34,536 bases of DNA, taken from contig CAZKAQ010000028.1 in NCBI GenBank assembly GCA_964550655.1, forward strand, positions 1-34,536. The letters are read 5' to 3'. The notes beneath the pieces are model-generated. The model did no database searches and was not told the origin of the DNA. It saw nothing but the letters and a program-made list of their open reading frames with translations. Shown here one piece after another: positions 1 to 8,120 of the stretch. The position numbers and the translations under genes were made by a program. The DNA is from GCA-1730015 sp964550655. Its GTDB lineage: Bacteria > Pseudomonadota > Gammaproteobacteria > Granulosicoccales > Granulosicoccaceae. Position 1 is the stretch's first letter, and each line of letters begins with the position of its first letter.

Positions 1-17
1 TTCTGCCGCGCAGACTC

Positions 18-629
18 CTAGCTCGCAACATTAGACTGTTGTTGCCAGAGCAGTATCCTGTTGTTCGATGGCATGGCAATCTGCCTATGCAATTTCATAC
101 CGGTAGCGTTTGCCATGTCTTCAAGTTCTGCGATGTCTCTGATACCCATTTTGGGATCTTCGGATCGCAGTGTTTTATCGAATGCGATATTACCGTCACT
201 GTTATGCAGTCCGTTTTCCTTAAACGGACCATACAAGGCAAACAATCCTTCGGCTGATAAACACCGACTAACAATTTCAAACGTAGCTGCAATCTCATTA
301 ATACCCATTATGTGAGCGGTATTGGCAGAGTACACAAAAGAATAAACACGGTTACCCGTTTCAACACAAGCACCGGCCTGCAACTCAGTCGGTGGTTGAA
401 TATTTTCACAACCCGACTGCTCGACCACAGCAGCAAGACCTTCAAGGTAGCTACTCTGGTCTGTCACCTGCCACTGTAAATGGCTGAATCGTTGGCACAA
501 ATAGACTGCATGCTGGCCCGAACCACTACCGATCTCCAATACCGTGGTGGCTTGCGCCAGGTACTCTGACAATGCATCGCCAATGACCTCTTTATTGCGA
601 TCAGCCGCCGCGTTAAAAGGAAGCTCCAT
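18..629 (-). CDS. DUF938 family SAM-dependent methyltransferase-like protein
   Basis: A 203-residue protein of the DUF938 family, a class I methyltransferase fold whose substrate is not established. The start MELPFNAAADRNKEVI matches the usual opening of the family (PFxxAADRNKxxI). The SAM-binding motif I is visible as VLEIGSGSGQHAVYL at about residues 30-44, and LYGPFKENG near residue 132 is also typical. The gene begins only 11 bases after the htrA stop, with AAGG about 8 bases before the ATG, so it is probably co-transcribed with htrA and translated from the same message. The CCAGAGTAA sequence spanning the htrA stop is repeated just before the DUF938 ATG. The family call is firm; the function is unknown. 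Confidence 0.85.
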   Translation of the reverse strand: MELPFNAAADRNKEVIGDALSEYLAQATTVLEIGSGSGQHAVYLCQRFSHLQWQVTDQSSYLEGLAAVVEQSGCENIQPPTELQAGACVETGNRVYSFVYSANTAHIMGINEIAATFEIVSRCLSAEGLFALYGPFKENGLHNSDGNIAFDKTLRSEDPKMGIRDIAELEDMANATGMKLHRQIAMPSNNRILLWQQQSNVAS

Positions 630-640
630 TACTCTGGCCT

Positions 641-2134
641 TTACTCTGGCAAAACAAGCGCTACGAAAACCGGCTTCTGTTTACGGTGTACCAGTACCGC
701 CACAGATTTGCCTTTCTCTGTCTCCTGAACCAGTTTGCGAAACTGCGACGCTGACACCACGGATACCTGATCAAACGATACCAGTACATCGCCTTTGACA
801 ATACCGGCAACAGCTGCCGGACTGTTGTCCTCAACAGCGCCGATCAGTACGCCGTTTTCTACCTGCAGCGATCGCTTTTGCTCGTCGCTTAGCGGCACCG
901 TTGTCATACCGAGCACTGCTTCACCACTGTCTTCAGGATCAACCGGGTTGTCACGATCCTCAACCAGCTCGCGAATGGTGACGTCTATTGTCATGCGTAC
1001 CTTGTTGCGAATCAGATCAACGCTGACTATCTCTCCTACCGTCGTATTGCCTAGCAGTGGTGGCAGATCTGAGGATTGATCAATGGCGTGACTACCGAAT
1101 GACACAATCACATCGCCAACAATCAAGCCGGCATCTGCGGCGGGACTGCCTTCGGTAACTTCTGCGATCAAAGCGCCGGCTGGCCGGTCAAGACCAAAAG
1201 ACTCTGCCAGTGGCCGGTTGATATCCTGGATCACCACCCCGAGCCAGCCACGGCTGACATAGCCCTGGCCCCGCAGTTGCGAAACAACGGATCGCACGAC
1301 ATTGACAGGAATGGCGAATGAAAGCCCCATGAAACCACCGGAGCGTGAGAAGATCTGCGAGTTAACACCAACAACCTTGCCGTCGAGATCAAACAACGGA
1401 CCACCCGAGTTACCCGGGTTTACCGCAACGTCGGTTTGAATGAAGGGAACATAATTTTCACTCGGCAGACTGCGGGACAGTGCAGAGACAATGCCCTGAG
1501 TTGCCGTGTACTCAAAACCGAACGGCGAACCAATAGCCAGCACCCACTGACCGACTTTAAGTGCGTCTGAGTCGCCCAGCTCAAGCACCGGCAAACCGCT
1601 TGCAGCCACTTTGAGCACAGCCACATCGGTACGTTCATCCGAGCCGATTATCTCAGCATCAAATTCGCGCCCGTCCGGCAGACCAACAGTGATGGCCGAT
1701 GCGTTTTTAATAACATGCGAGTTAGTGACAATATAACCGTCTTCGGTCAAAACAAAACCCGATCCGAATCCGGCAGAAGGTGTCGCCGAGGGTGGAGCAC
1801 CCCGCTGGTCGGGCAGATCTTCAAAGAAGCGACGAAAGAATTCCGGAAGCTCATCTTCATTAAAGTTTGGCAAGCTATCAGTTTCACTTCCGGAAGTTTG
1901 TGTTGCAGAAACGGTCACTTTCACAACCGCACTGCCCTGAATCCTTACCAATCCTTCAAAATCCGGTAAATCTATCGCCTGCGCTTTACTGATAAGACCG
2001 AACAATAAAACTCCGCACAGCAGCACCAAAGATAAATTTATGTTGCTAACAGACAGCTTCATTCTGGCAGAGCGGGTCGCAATGTGGGATGATATCGCCG
2101 AGTTCCACCGGGCTTTAACACTTCGTGGCATCAT
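641..2134 (-). CDS. HtrA/DegQ (MucD-type) periplasmic serine protease with two PDZ domains
   Basis: An envelope quality-control protease that degrades or chaperones misfolded periplasmic proteins. An N-terminal hydrophobic segment (about residues 32-48) ending AQA looks like a signal peptide. The trypsin-like domain carries the full catalytic triad: H140 in TNSHVI, D170 in ERTDVAVLKV and S243 in GNSGGP. Two PDZ domains follow (about 290-390 and 405-497). Length 497 is normal for DegP/DegQ/MucD. The start at 2134 is supported by AAGGAG at 2138-2143, six bases upstream; a later Met (residue 25, base 2062) would give a tidier signal peptide but lacks a clear ribosome-binding site. It is divergent from the two-component system at 2345, which could respond to envelope conditions (inference). 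DegQ and MucD cannot be told apart from sequence alone. Confidence 0.93.
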   Translation of the reverse strand: MMPRSVKARWNSAISSHIATRSARMKLSVSNINLSLVLLCGVLLFGLISKAQAIDLPDFEGLVRIQGSAVVKVTVSATQTSGSETDSLPNFNEDELPEFFRRFFEDLPDQRGAPPSATPSAGFGSGFVLTEDGYIVTNSHVIKNASAITVGLPDGREFDAEIIGSDERTDVAVLKVAASGLPVLELGDSDALKVGQWVLAIGSPFGFEYTATQGIVSALSRSLPSENYVPFIQTDVAVNPGNSGGPLFDLDGKVVGVNSQIFSRSGGFMGLSFAIPVNVVRSVVSQLRGQGYVSRGWLGVVIQDINRPLAESFGLDRPAGALIAEVTEGSPAADAGLIVGDVIVSFGSHAIDQSSDLPPLLGNTTVGEIVSVDLIRNKVRMTIDVTIRELVEDRDNPVDPEDSGEAVLGMTTVPLSDEQKRSLQVENGVLIGAVEDNSPAAVAGIVKGDVLVSFDQVSVVSASQFRKLVQETEKGKSVAVLVHRKQKPVFVALVLPE

Positions 2135-2219
2135 TGGCTCCTTGGTTGGGGCAATACTTCGGTTGAACCGGAAGCACTGCGGAATTCATGTCGTATATTC
2201 TGACTATTTTTAATCGTTG

Positions 2220-2320
2220 GAAGCGGCTTCGCCTGTTACAGTAATATAATCGTTTGGGTATCATTCTTTTGGATACCTCCGATCCGCACTTTGTTCCCGG
2301 CCTTTCACAGCCCGGAACAA
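2220..2320. promoter_or_regulatory. Divergent control region with three inverted repeats
   Basis: The gap between htrA (minus) and the response regulator (plus) holds, in order: GAAGC-G-GCTTC at 2220-2230; a consensus -10 hexamer TATAAT at 2245-2250 with no convincing -35; GGTATC-N9-GATACC at 2257-2277; and an imperfect inverted repeat TTGTTCC...GGAACAA at 2291-2320, ending 24 bases before the regulator's ATG. OmpR-type regulators often bind their own promoters, but these are inverted repeats rather than the usual direct repeats, so the binding protein cannot be named. Confidence 0.4.
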
Positions 2321-2344
2321 ACAATATATGTACGAGTTTAATTC

Positions 2345-3019
2345 ATGCGCATACTACTAGTTGAAGATGATATGGAGGCGGCGGGTTATCTCGTCAAAGG
2401 ATTGAATGAGATCGGTCATGCTGTTGACCACGCCAATGACGGCGTATCCGGTCTCAGCTATGCCAAGACAAATGCCTACGATTGCATGGTAATCGACCGA
2501 ATGATGCCACGCAAAGACGGCATCTCAATGATAGAAGACCTCCGTCGCGGCGGAGACAACACACCAGTGCTTATTTTGAGCGCACTGGATGATGTAGATG
2601 AACGCGTGACCGGCCTTCGAGCCGGCGGCGACGATTACCTGACCAAACCTTACTCGCTGCCCGAACTGAATGCCCGGCTTCAGGCGTTGTCGCGTCGCGC
2701 CCAGCCTGAAAATGCGGTCACCACATTGCGCGTCGCTGACCTGACACTCGACTTACTCAAGCACAAGGTGACCCGCGCCGGCAATAATATCAACCTGCAA
2801 CCAAGAGAATTCAGACTGCTTGAGTACTTAATGCGTCATGCAGGTCAGGTAGTAACACGCAGCATGCTGCTGGAAAATGTCTGGGATTACCACTTTGACC
2901 CGCAGACCAATGTTATCGATGTGCAGATCAGCAGGCTGCGCAGCAAAATCGACAAAGATTTTGAACAACCACTGCTACATACAGTGCGCGGCGCTGGCTA
3001 CAAACTGGTTGAGGGCTAG
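2345..3019 (+). CDS. OmpR/PhoB-family response regulator
   Basis: A 224-residue transcriptional regulator. The receiver domain (1-~115) has the acidic pair D8/D9, the phospho-acceptor D51 in MVIDRMMP, S79 at the conserved Ser/Thr position and K101 in LTKPY. The winged-helix DNA-binding domain (~125-222) includes LQPREFRLLEYLM and the recognition region VIDVQISRLRSKID. It resembles the QseB/CusR/PmrA-like group, but the regulon cannot be inferred from that. The histidine kinase at 3173 is the obvious partner. A terminator-like palindrome separates the two genes, which is unusual for such a pair. Divergent to htrA, so control of envelope proteolysis is possible but unproven. Confidence 0.93.
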   Translation: MRILLVEDDMEAAGYLVKGLNEIGHAVDHANDGVSGLSYAKTNAYDCMVIDRMMPRKDGISMIEDLRRGGDNTPVLILSALDDVDERVTGLRAGGDDYLTKPYSLPELNARLQALSRRAQPENAVTTLRVADLTLDLLKHKVTRAGNNINLQPREFRLLEYLMRHAGQVVTRSMLLENVWDYHFDPQTNVIDVQISRLRSKIDKDFEQPLLHTVRGAGYKLVEG

Positions 3020-3065
3020 TCTTCACTGCCACTGAAGCGGCAGCAATCACAATTAAATCGGTTCC

Positions 3066-3110
3066 ATGTAGCTCGCCCATGTAGCCCGCAATGCGGGCTA
3101 CATTTGTTTT
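3066..3110 (+). terminator. Palindromic repeat with terminator-like T-rich tail between regulator and kinase genes
   Basis: Arms ATGTAGCCCGC (3079-3089) and GCGGGCTACAT (3093-3103) are perfect complements over 11 bases with a 3-base loop, followed by TTGTTTT. A partial copy of the left arm, ATGTAGCTCGC, lies just upstream (3066-3076). It could terminate or attenuate transcription after the response regulator, lowering kinase expression. The shape also fits a dispersed extragenic palindrome of the kind scattered through many proteobacterial genomes. Confidence 0.65.
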
Positions 3111-3172
3111 AACCGCTTTGTTTTGATATCGGCAACACACCCTTGAAACAACAGCAGCGATAAGATCGGCAT

Positions 3173-4576
3173 ATGAATATCAAGCTGTTCAGCACCACAG
3201 CCTTTCGCCTGACTATTATTTACGCGGCGTTGTTTAGTCTGTTCTCTGCATTTACGCTTGGCTTCATCTACTGGTCGCTGCACGACGAAATTGAATCTCA
3301 AATAGACGCACGATTGCGCCTTGAAACAGACTTTCTGGTCAACCTCTACGACACCGGCGCCCTGAATGAGCTGGTCGATGCGATTCAGCAACGCAATGAA
3401 GTTGATTCCTATGGGCGATTTTATAAAGTAGAAAGCGACGGCAGCGAACTGGGTGACGGCACCGATGCCGAATGGCCACTCAAGATTAAGTCAGTTCGTA
3501 CCCATGCAACCAAAACCATGGGCGAGGTAGACAAAGACCTGCCGTCCGACAATCCGCGCACATTTTTACCGGTGCGGGTGGCGCAAACCCAGTTTGCCAA
3601 CGGTCTGCGACTGACCATCGGTCATGAAATAAGTGATGAACAGGCCCTGCTGGACTACACCTTTGCGCTGGTAGTCGGTGCTACCTGTATTACCCTTATC
3701 TTCGCTGTGCTGGGTGGCATATGGATGAGCCTGAGCGTGTTAAAGCGTATCGCGAGCGTAAACCAAACCGCTGGTGAAATCATGAACGGGGCATTTTCAA
3801 GACGAATCCCGGTCACCGAAAGACGCGATGAGTTTGACACCATTGCTGTCAAGATTAACCAGATGCTGACCCGTATAGAAGATCTGATGGAAAGCATGCA
3901 GCAAGTCACTAACAATGTTGCACACGATTTACGCAGTCCACTCACCAGACTACGAAATCGTCTTGAAGTTACACTGCTGGAACACCGAAGTGATGATGAA
4001 TACCGCGACACTATCGAGTATTCAATCACCCAGGCGGACGGCATGATTCATACTTTTAACGCCATGCTTTCTATCGCACGGCTGGAAGCGGGCATTGATA
4101 AAACCGAGTGGGAACATGTTCACGTAGGTGACCTTGCCGCAGAGCTTGCCGAGCTCTACAGTGCAGTCGCAGAAGATGCAAACCTGATGTTTATCGAACG
4201 CATCAATGCCAACCCGGTCTTTTATGGCAACCGCCATCTGTTGGCTCAGGCCATTACTAATCTGTTGGACAATGCCATTAAGTACACGCGTGTCAAAGGA
4301 ATTATCGGACTTTATTTATCAGGTGACAATCAGGAATTCACTATCACTGTGACTGACAACGGCCCGGGCATTCCACGCCACGAACGCGACCGGGTGCTGC
4401 AACGATTTGTCAGACTTGAAAATGAAAGAAACTCCCCAGGTAACGGCCTTGGCTTAAGTCTCGTCACCGCAGTTGCAAGAATACATGGAGCAGAGCTTAT
4501 GCTGTCAGACAACAGCCCGGGACTCGCTGTCACACTGGGCTTTCGCGGTCGGGTGCTCGAATCCGAAGCTGCCTGA
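3173..4576 (+). CDS. Membrane sensor histidine kinase
   Basis: A 467-residue inner-membrane kinase, partner of the upstream response regulator. TM1 is at about residues 12-34, a periplasmic sensor region spans ~35-160 with no recognisable domain, and TM2 is at ~163-187. HAMP (~188-240) leads to the dimerisation/phosphoacceptor motif with H251 in VAHDLRSPLTRLRNR, then the ATPase: N box NLLDNAIKYT around N366, G1 DNGPGIP and G2 GNGLGLSL near residue 425. All key residues are present, so it should be active. The periplasmic loop offers no ligand clue. The start follows a TAAGA-like weak ribosome-binding site. Confidence 0.93.
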   Translation: MNIKLFSTTAFRLTIIYAALFSLFSAFTLGFIYWSLHDEIESQIDARLRLETDFLVNLYDTGALNELVDAIQQRNEVDSYGRFYKVESDGSELGDGTDAEWPLKIKSVRTHATKTMGEVDKDLPSDNPRTFLPVRVAQTQFANGLRLTIGHEISDEQALLDYTFALVVGATCITLIFAVLGGIWMSLSVLKRIASVNQTAGEIMNGAFSRRIPVTERRDEFDTIAVKINQMLTRIEDLMESMQQVTNNVAHDLRSPLTRLRNRLEVTLLEHRSDDEYRDTIEYSITQADGMIHTFNAMLSIARLEAGIDKTEWEHVHVGDLAAELAELYSAVAEDANLMFIERINANPVFYGNRHLLAQAITNLLDNAIKYTRVKGIIGLYLSGDNQEFTITVTDNGPGIPRHERDRVLQRFVRLENERNSPGNGLGLSLVTAVARIHGAELMLSDNSPGLAVTLGFRGRVLESEAA

Positions 4577-4674
4577 TATCAAGTTTGATTGAAAAACGAC
4601 GTATCCTTCTTAACGATTTACAAATTACGAATTACTATCTGCTGGTGCAGCTGCAGTTACCTCCACTACAATCC

Positions 4675-4690
4675 ACAGGATCGATCCTGT
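4675..4690. promoter_or_regulatory. 16-base perfect palindrome upstream of the antiporter gene
   Basis: ACAGGATCGATCCTGT is self-complementary over all 16 bases and ends 39 bases before the antiporter ATG. A shorter palindrome TGCAGCTGCA sits at 4646-4655. Either could be an operator half or a chance palindrome; no matching regulator is evident nearby. Confidence 0.3.
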
Positions 4691-4729
4691 CTGTTTAACT
4701 GCCATAACCTGGGTTAAAGATCTGACGCT

Positions 4730-5698
4730 ATGCTTTTGTTGCCTATCATCGCTGTGGTTATCAGTCTTGCACTCCTTGCCATCAGTGCCGACAAATTTGT
4801 TGATGGTGCCAGTTCAGTGGCAAAGAATCTCGGTGTCTCGCCATTACTAATCGGCCTGACCGTGGTCAGCTTCGGTACCTCGGCACCGGAGATTTTAATC
4901 GCGGTGATGTCAGCTGGTAACGGCAGTTCAGAGATTGCCATCGGTAACGCTATTGGTTCGAACATCGCCAATATCGCGCTGATTCTTGGCGCTGCCAGCT
5001 TGTTTATACCCATTCCGGTTGCCAGTGAAGTTCTACGTCGCGAGATACCGCTGTTGTGTGCCGTGGTGCTTTTTTCAAGCGCACTGCTTTTTGATCTTCA
5101 CCTGTCACGCATTGACGGTGCCGCCGCTATCTTCACACTTTTATTGTGTCTTGGCTGGCTGATCTGGCAGGGCAAAAGCCGACAGGATGACAGCATCAGT
5201 GACGAGTACGAAGAAAGTATCGAAAAGACCAATGTAAAAACTGCATGGATCATTACGCTGGTGTCTTTGGTGACACTACTGATCAGCGCGAGAGTGCTGG
5301 TCTGGGGTGCTGTCGAGATTGCCCGCGCCGCCAATGTCAGTGAACTGATGATCGGCTTGTCGATTGTTGCAGTCGGCACCAGTCTGCCGGAACTGGCAGC
5401 AACCATCGCAAGCCTGCTGCGTCGTGAGTTCGGGCTTGCCATCGGCAACGTGGTTGGCTCGAACCTGTTTAACGCATTGGCCGTGATAGGTATTGTCGCC
5501 TTAATGGCACCGGGAGATCTGGATGTCATGATACGCAACCGTGATACGGTAGTGCACATCGCACTGACGATATGTCTGGTGATATTTTGTGTAGGCTTTA
5601 AACGTGCGGGTCGGATTAATCGCTTCGAAGGCTTTCTGCTGTTGTCGTCGTTTATTGCCTATCAGTGGTTTTTGTATTCCACCGAAGCCGTCGTATGA
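4730..5698 (+). CDS. CaCA-family calcium/sodium antiporter (YrbG-like)
   Basis: A 322-residue inner-membrane cation/Ca2+ exchanger with about ten hydrophobic helices. The two inverted alpha repeats are clear: GTSAPEI (residues 49-55) with GNAIGSNIAN (72-81), and GTSLPEL (216-222) with GNVVGSNLFN (239-248). The acidic residues E54 and E221 belong to the ion-binding site in this family. A polar loop (~148-170, rich in D/E/S) separates the two halves. The ribosome-binding site is weak. It stands alone between the kinase gene and the convergent yicC. The family is firm; whether the exchanged ion is Na+, K+ or H+ cannot be read from the sequence. Confidence 0.92.
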   Translation: MLLLPIIAVVISLALLAISADKFVDGASSVAKNLGVSPLLIGLTVVSFGTSAPEILIAVMSAGNGSSEIAIGNAIGSNIANIALILGAASLFIPIPVASEVLRREIPLLCAVVLFSSALLFDLHLSRIDGAAAIFTLLLCLGWLIWQGKSRQDDSISDEYEESIEKTNVKTAWIITLVSLVTLLISARVLVWGAVEIARAANVSELMIGLSIVAVGTSLPELAATIASLLRREFGLAIGNVVGSNLFNALAVIGIVALMAPGDLDVMIRNRDTVVHIALTICLVIFCVGFKRAGRINRFEGFLLLSSFIAYQWFLYSTEAVV

Positions 5699-5717
5699 CA
5701 ATAATCAAGGCCTCAAA

Positions 5718-6584
5718 TTACTCAATATTCTGTACCTGCTCACGCATTTGTTCGATATAGACTTTTAAATCTACCGCCATCGCCGTGACTTCTGCATCTG
5801 CTGACTTTGAACTCAGTGTGTTGGCCTCACGGTTAAATTCCTGCACCAGAAAGTCCAGCCGACGACCTACAGGTTCATCTCGCTTTAAAATATCGCGTAG
5901 TTCGCTTAAATGTGCAGTGAGCCGATCGAGCTCCTCAGAGACATCTAGTCTTTGTGAGATATAAACCAGCTCCTGTTCAAGTCTGCCGGCATCGTGGTCG
6001 ACATCGAGTTCGTCAATTCGTGACATTAATTTTGTTTTTTGTCGTTCGATAGATTGCGGTATCAATACTTTTACTTTTTCAATGATACTGTCAATTGAAT
6101 CGCAACGCTCGGTAAGCATCTGTGCGGTTTTTTCGCCTTCGCGCTGACGAGTTTCAATGTAGTCTTCCAGTGCCTCATCAAACAGCGTCAGGGCGAGTTG
6201 CTGCAGCGGCCCGAAATCCGCCTGTGCCTGACTGACCACACCCGGCCAGCGCAAAATCTCCATCGCCGACACAGGCTGTGTGTCACCGATCGTCTGCTGC
6301 AATGATTTTGCGGCATCCGCGACCTGTGATGCCAGTGCATCATTAACAGCGATTTGACTACTGACCTGTTGCGATGGCTTAAAGCGCAGCGACACCTCAA
6401 TCTTGCCGCGACTCAATCGGGCGTTTATTTTCTCCCGCACCTGTGGTTCGATCAGACGTATTTCATCAGAGATTCGGATTGATACATCAAGATAGCGATG
6501 GTTCACCGAACGCATTTCCCACACCAGCGGGCCCCAATCACTAACGGATTCTTTGCGACTGAAAGCAGTCATGCTCTTTAACAT
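5718..6584 (-). CDS. yicC: YicC family endoribonuclease
   Basis: A 288-residue YicC protein, a family with reported endoribonuclease activity and roles in RNA turnover and stress. The N-terminus MLKSMTAFSRKE and the C-terminal block GRRLDFLVQEFNREANTLSSKS are diagnostic, and length is normal. The divergent arrangement with rph is the same as in Escherichia coli. The gene converges on the antiporter with only 19 bases between the stop codons and no terminator visible there. Confidence 0.93.
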   Translation of the reverse strand: MLKSMTAFSRKESVSDWGPLVWEMRSVNHRYLDVSIRISDEIRLIEPQVREKINARLSRGKIEVSLRFKPSQQVSSQIAVNDALASQVADAAKSLQQTIGDTQPVSAMEILRWPGVVSQAQADFGPLQQLALTLFDEALEDYIETRQREGEKTAQMLTERCDSIDSIIEKVKVLIPQSIERQKTKLMSRIDELDVDHDAGRLEQELVYISQRLDVSEELDRLTAHLSELRDILKRDEPVGRRLDFLVQEFNREANTLSSKSADAEVTAMAVDLKVYIEQMREQVQNIE

Positions 6585-6642
6585 AGAATTTTCCTGTTAG
6601 AGATCTCGGCTTTAAACGTGGGGAACTGTATCATGGAGGCGG

Positions 6643-6659
6643 GTTCGATAATAACGAAC
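6643..6659. promoter_or_regulatory. Inverted repeat in the yicC/rph divergent promoter region
   Basis: GTTCG-ATAATAA-CGAAC sits 38 bases before the rph start and about 60 bases before yicC. The half-sites resemble neither the E. coli LexA box (CTGT-N8-ACAG) nor another site I can name. Its position would allow control of either gene. Confidence 0.25.
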
Positions 6660-6697
6660 TCCATAAAACAACCCTACCTATAAAACTCAGGAATTAT

Positions 6698-7414
6698 ATG
6701 CGCCCCAGCAAACGTGCCAACGACGAACTCAGAACCGTAACGTTTGAAAGAAACTTTACCTGCCACGCGGAAGGCTCCGTACTGGTCAGCTTCGGCAACA
6801 CCAAAGTACTGTGCAATGCCAGTATTGAAGATCGCGTTCCGCCGTTCTTAAAGGGCAAAGGCAGCGGCTGGGTAACAGCGGAATACGGTATGCTGCCACG
6901 CGCCACCAACACCCGTTCCCGCCGCGAAGTCACGAGCGGCAAACAATCCGGCCGCAGCATGGAAATTCAGCGTTTGATCGGCAGGTCGCTCCGCGCCATC
7001 ATTGATCTCGAAGCACTGGGTGAAAAAACCATCACTATCGACTGCGATGTCATTCAGGCTGACGGTGGCACACGCACCGCATCCATCAGCGGCGCCTACG
7101 TTGCATTAAGTGATGCAATTGCCGAGTTGATCAACAACAAAAAAATAAAGAAGAATCCTTTGCATGGTCAGGTGGCAGCCGTCTCGGTTGGTATCTACAA
7201 CGGTGAATCCGTGCTTGATCTGGACTATGCCGAGGACTCCAATGCAGAAACAGATATGAATGTTGTCATGAATGAAGCGGGTGGCTACATCGAGCTACAA
7301 GGCACTGCCGAAGGCCATGCATTTCGTCAAGACGAATTGCAAAGTATGCTGACGCTGGCACACAAAGGCATTGGAGAAATTATTCAAGTGCAAAACGGTT
7401 CTCTAAACAGTTAA
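6698..7414 (+). CDS. rph: Ribonuclease PH
   Basis: A 238-residue phosphorolytic 3'-5' exoribonuclease that trims the 3' ends of tRNA precursors. Typical motifs are present: MRPSKRANDELR at the start, the phosphate-binding basic segment SGKQSGRSMEIQRLIGRSLRA (about 83-103) and the ADGGTRTASISGAY block (~125-138). CAGGAA about 7 bases before the ATG is a good ribosome-binding site. It is the first gene of an apparent rph-rdgB-hemW operon with gaps of 19 and 24 bases. Confidence 0.97.
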   Translation: MRPSKRANDELRTVTFERNFTCHAEGSVLVSFGNTKVLCNASIEDRVPPFLKGKGSGWVTAEYGMLPRATNTRSRREVTSGKQSGRSMEIQRLIGRSLRAIIDLEALGEKTITIDCDVIQADGGTRTASISGAYVALSDAIAELINNKKIKKNPLHGQVAAVSVGIYNGESVLDLDYAEDSNAETDMNVVMNEAGGYIELQGTAEGHAFRQDELQSMLTLAHKGIGEIIQVQNGSLNS

Positions 7415-7433
7415 GCCCTAATATAGTTAAGCA

Positions 7434-8096
7434 ATGAACAGCCTGACAGACAATCCGACCGCGAGTAATGCCGCAACAGACACACTCAGGTGCGTACTGG
7501 CAAGCGGCAACCAGGGTAAACTCAAAGAACTTTCCGGTGCACTGGCGGAGCTCAACATTGAATTGGTTTCTCAGTCCGAATTCAATGTCACCGAAGCTAT
7601 AGAGGATGCCACAACATTCGTTGAGAATGCTTTAATCAAAGCAAAGCATGCAAGCGACTCTACCGGGCTCAGTGCATTGGCGGATGATTCCGGTCTTGTG
7701 GTACCGGCCTTAAAAGGTGAGCCGGGTATACATTCAGCGCGCTTTGCCATGGCTGACAATGCCACTATCAAACCAACCGATCAGGACAACATAAATAAGC
7801 TGCTCCAGGTACTAGCACCAATGCCGGAAAATGCACGCGCCGCCTACTTTGTCTGTTCTCTGGTTTTTCTGCGCCACGCAAAAGACCCGGAACCGATCAT
7901 CGCAAACGGTATCTGGCATGGCAGAATACTACAGCATGCTGAAGGTGATGCAGGCTTTGGTTATGATCCGGTGTTTTATTGTCCGCAGGTGGGTATGACT
8001 GCTGCTGCCATGGGTAGTGTTAAAAAAAGTGCGGTAAGTCACCGCGCCATTGCGTTGCGGGAACTCAAACAAAAACTCTCGCAAAGTACTTACTGA
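7434..8096 (+). CDS. rdgB: RdgB/HAM1-type XTP/dITP diphosphatase
   Basis: A house-cleaning pyrophosphatase that hydrolyses dITP, XTP and related damaged purine nucleotides to monophosphates, keeping them out of DNA. Visible motifs are LASGNQGKLKEL (~22-33), the metal-binding LADDSGLVVPAL (~82-93), GEPGIHSARFA, and GFGYDPVFY near residue 176. About 20 residues precede the usual family start, with no in-frame alternative, so the N-terminal extension seems real. Its last codons lie in a hairpin that also covers the hemW ribosome-binding site. Confidence 0.95.
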   Translation: MNSLTDNPTASNAATDTLRCVLASGNQGKLKELSGALAELNIELVSQSEFNVTEAIEDATTFVENALIKAKHASDSTGLSALADDSGLVVPALKGEPGIHSARFAMADNATIKPTDQDNINKLLQVLAPMPENARAAYFVCSLVFLRHAKDPEPIIANGIWHGRILQHAEGDAGFGYDPVFYCPQVGMTAAAMGSVKKSAVSHRAIALRELKQKLSQSTY

Positions 8097-8108
8097 CTCC
8101 TCAGTAAG
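8089..8108 (+). promoter_or_regulatory. Hairpin masking the hemW ribosome-binding site
   Basis: CTTACTGA (8089-8096, including the rdgB stop TGA) pairs perfectly with TCAGTAAG (8101-8108) around a CTCC loop. The 3' arm runs into the Shine-Dalgarno-like TAAGGA (8105-8110) used by hemW, whose GTG is at 8121. A ribosome finishing rdgB would open this stem, so translational coupling of hemW to rdgB is the natural reading. No T-tract follows, so it is not a terminator. Confidence 0.55.
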
Positions 8109-8120
8109 GATAATCCAACC

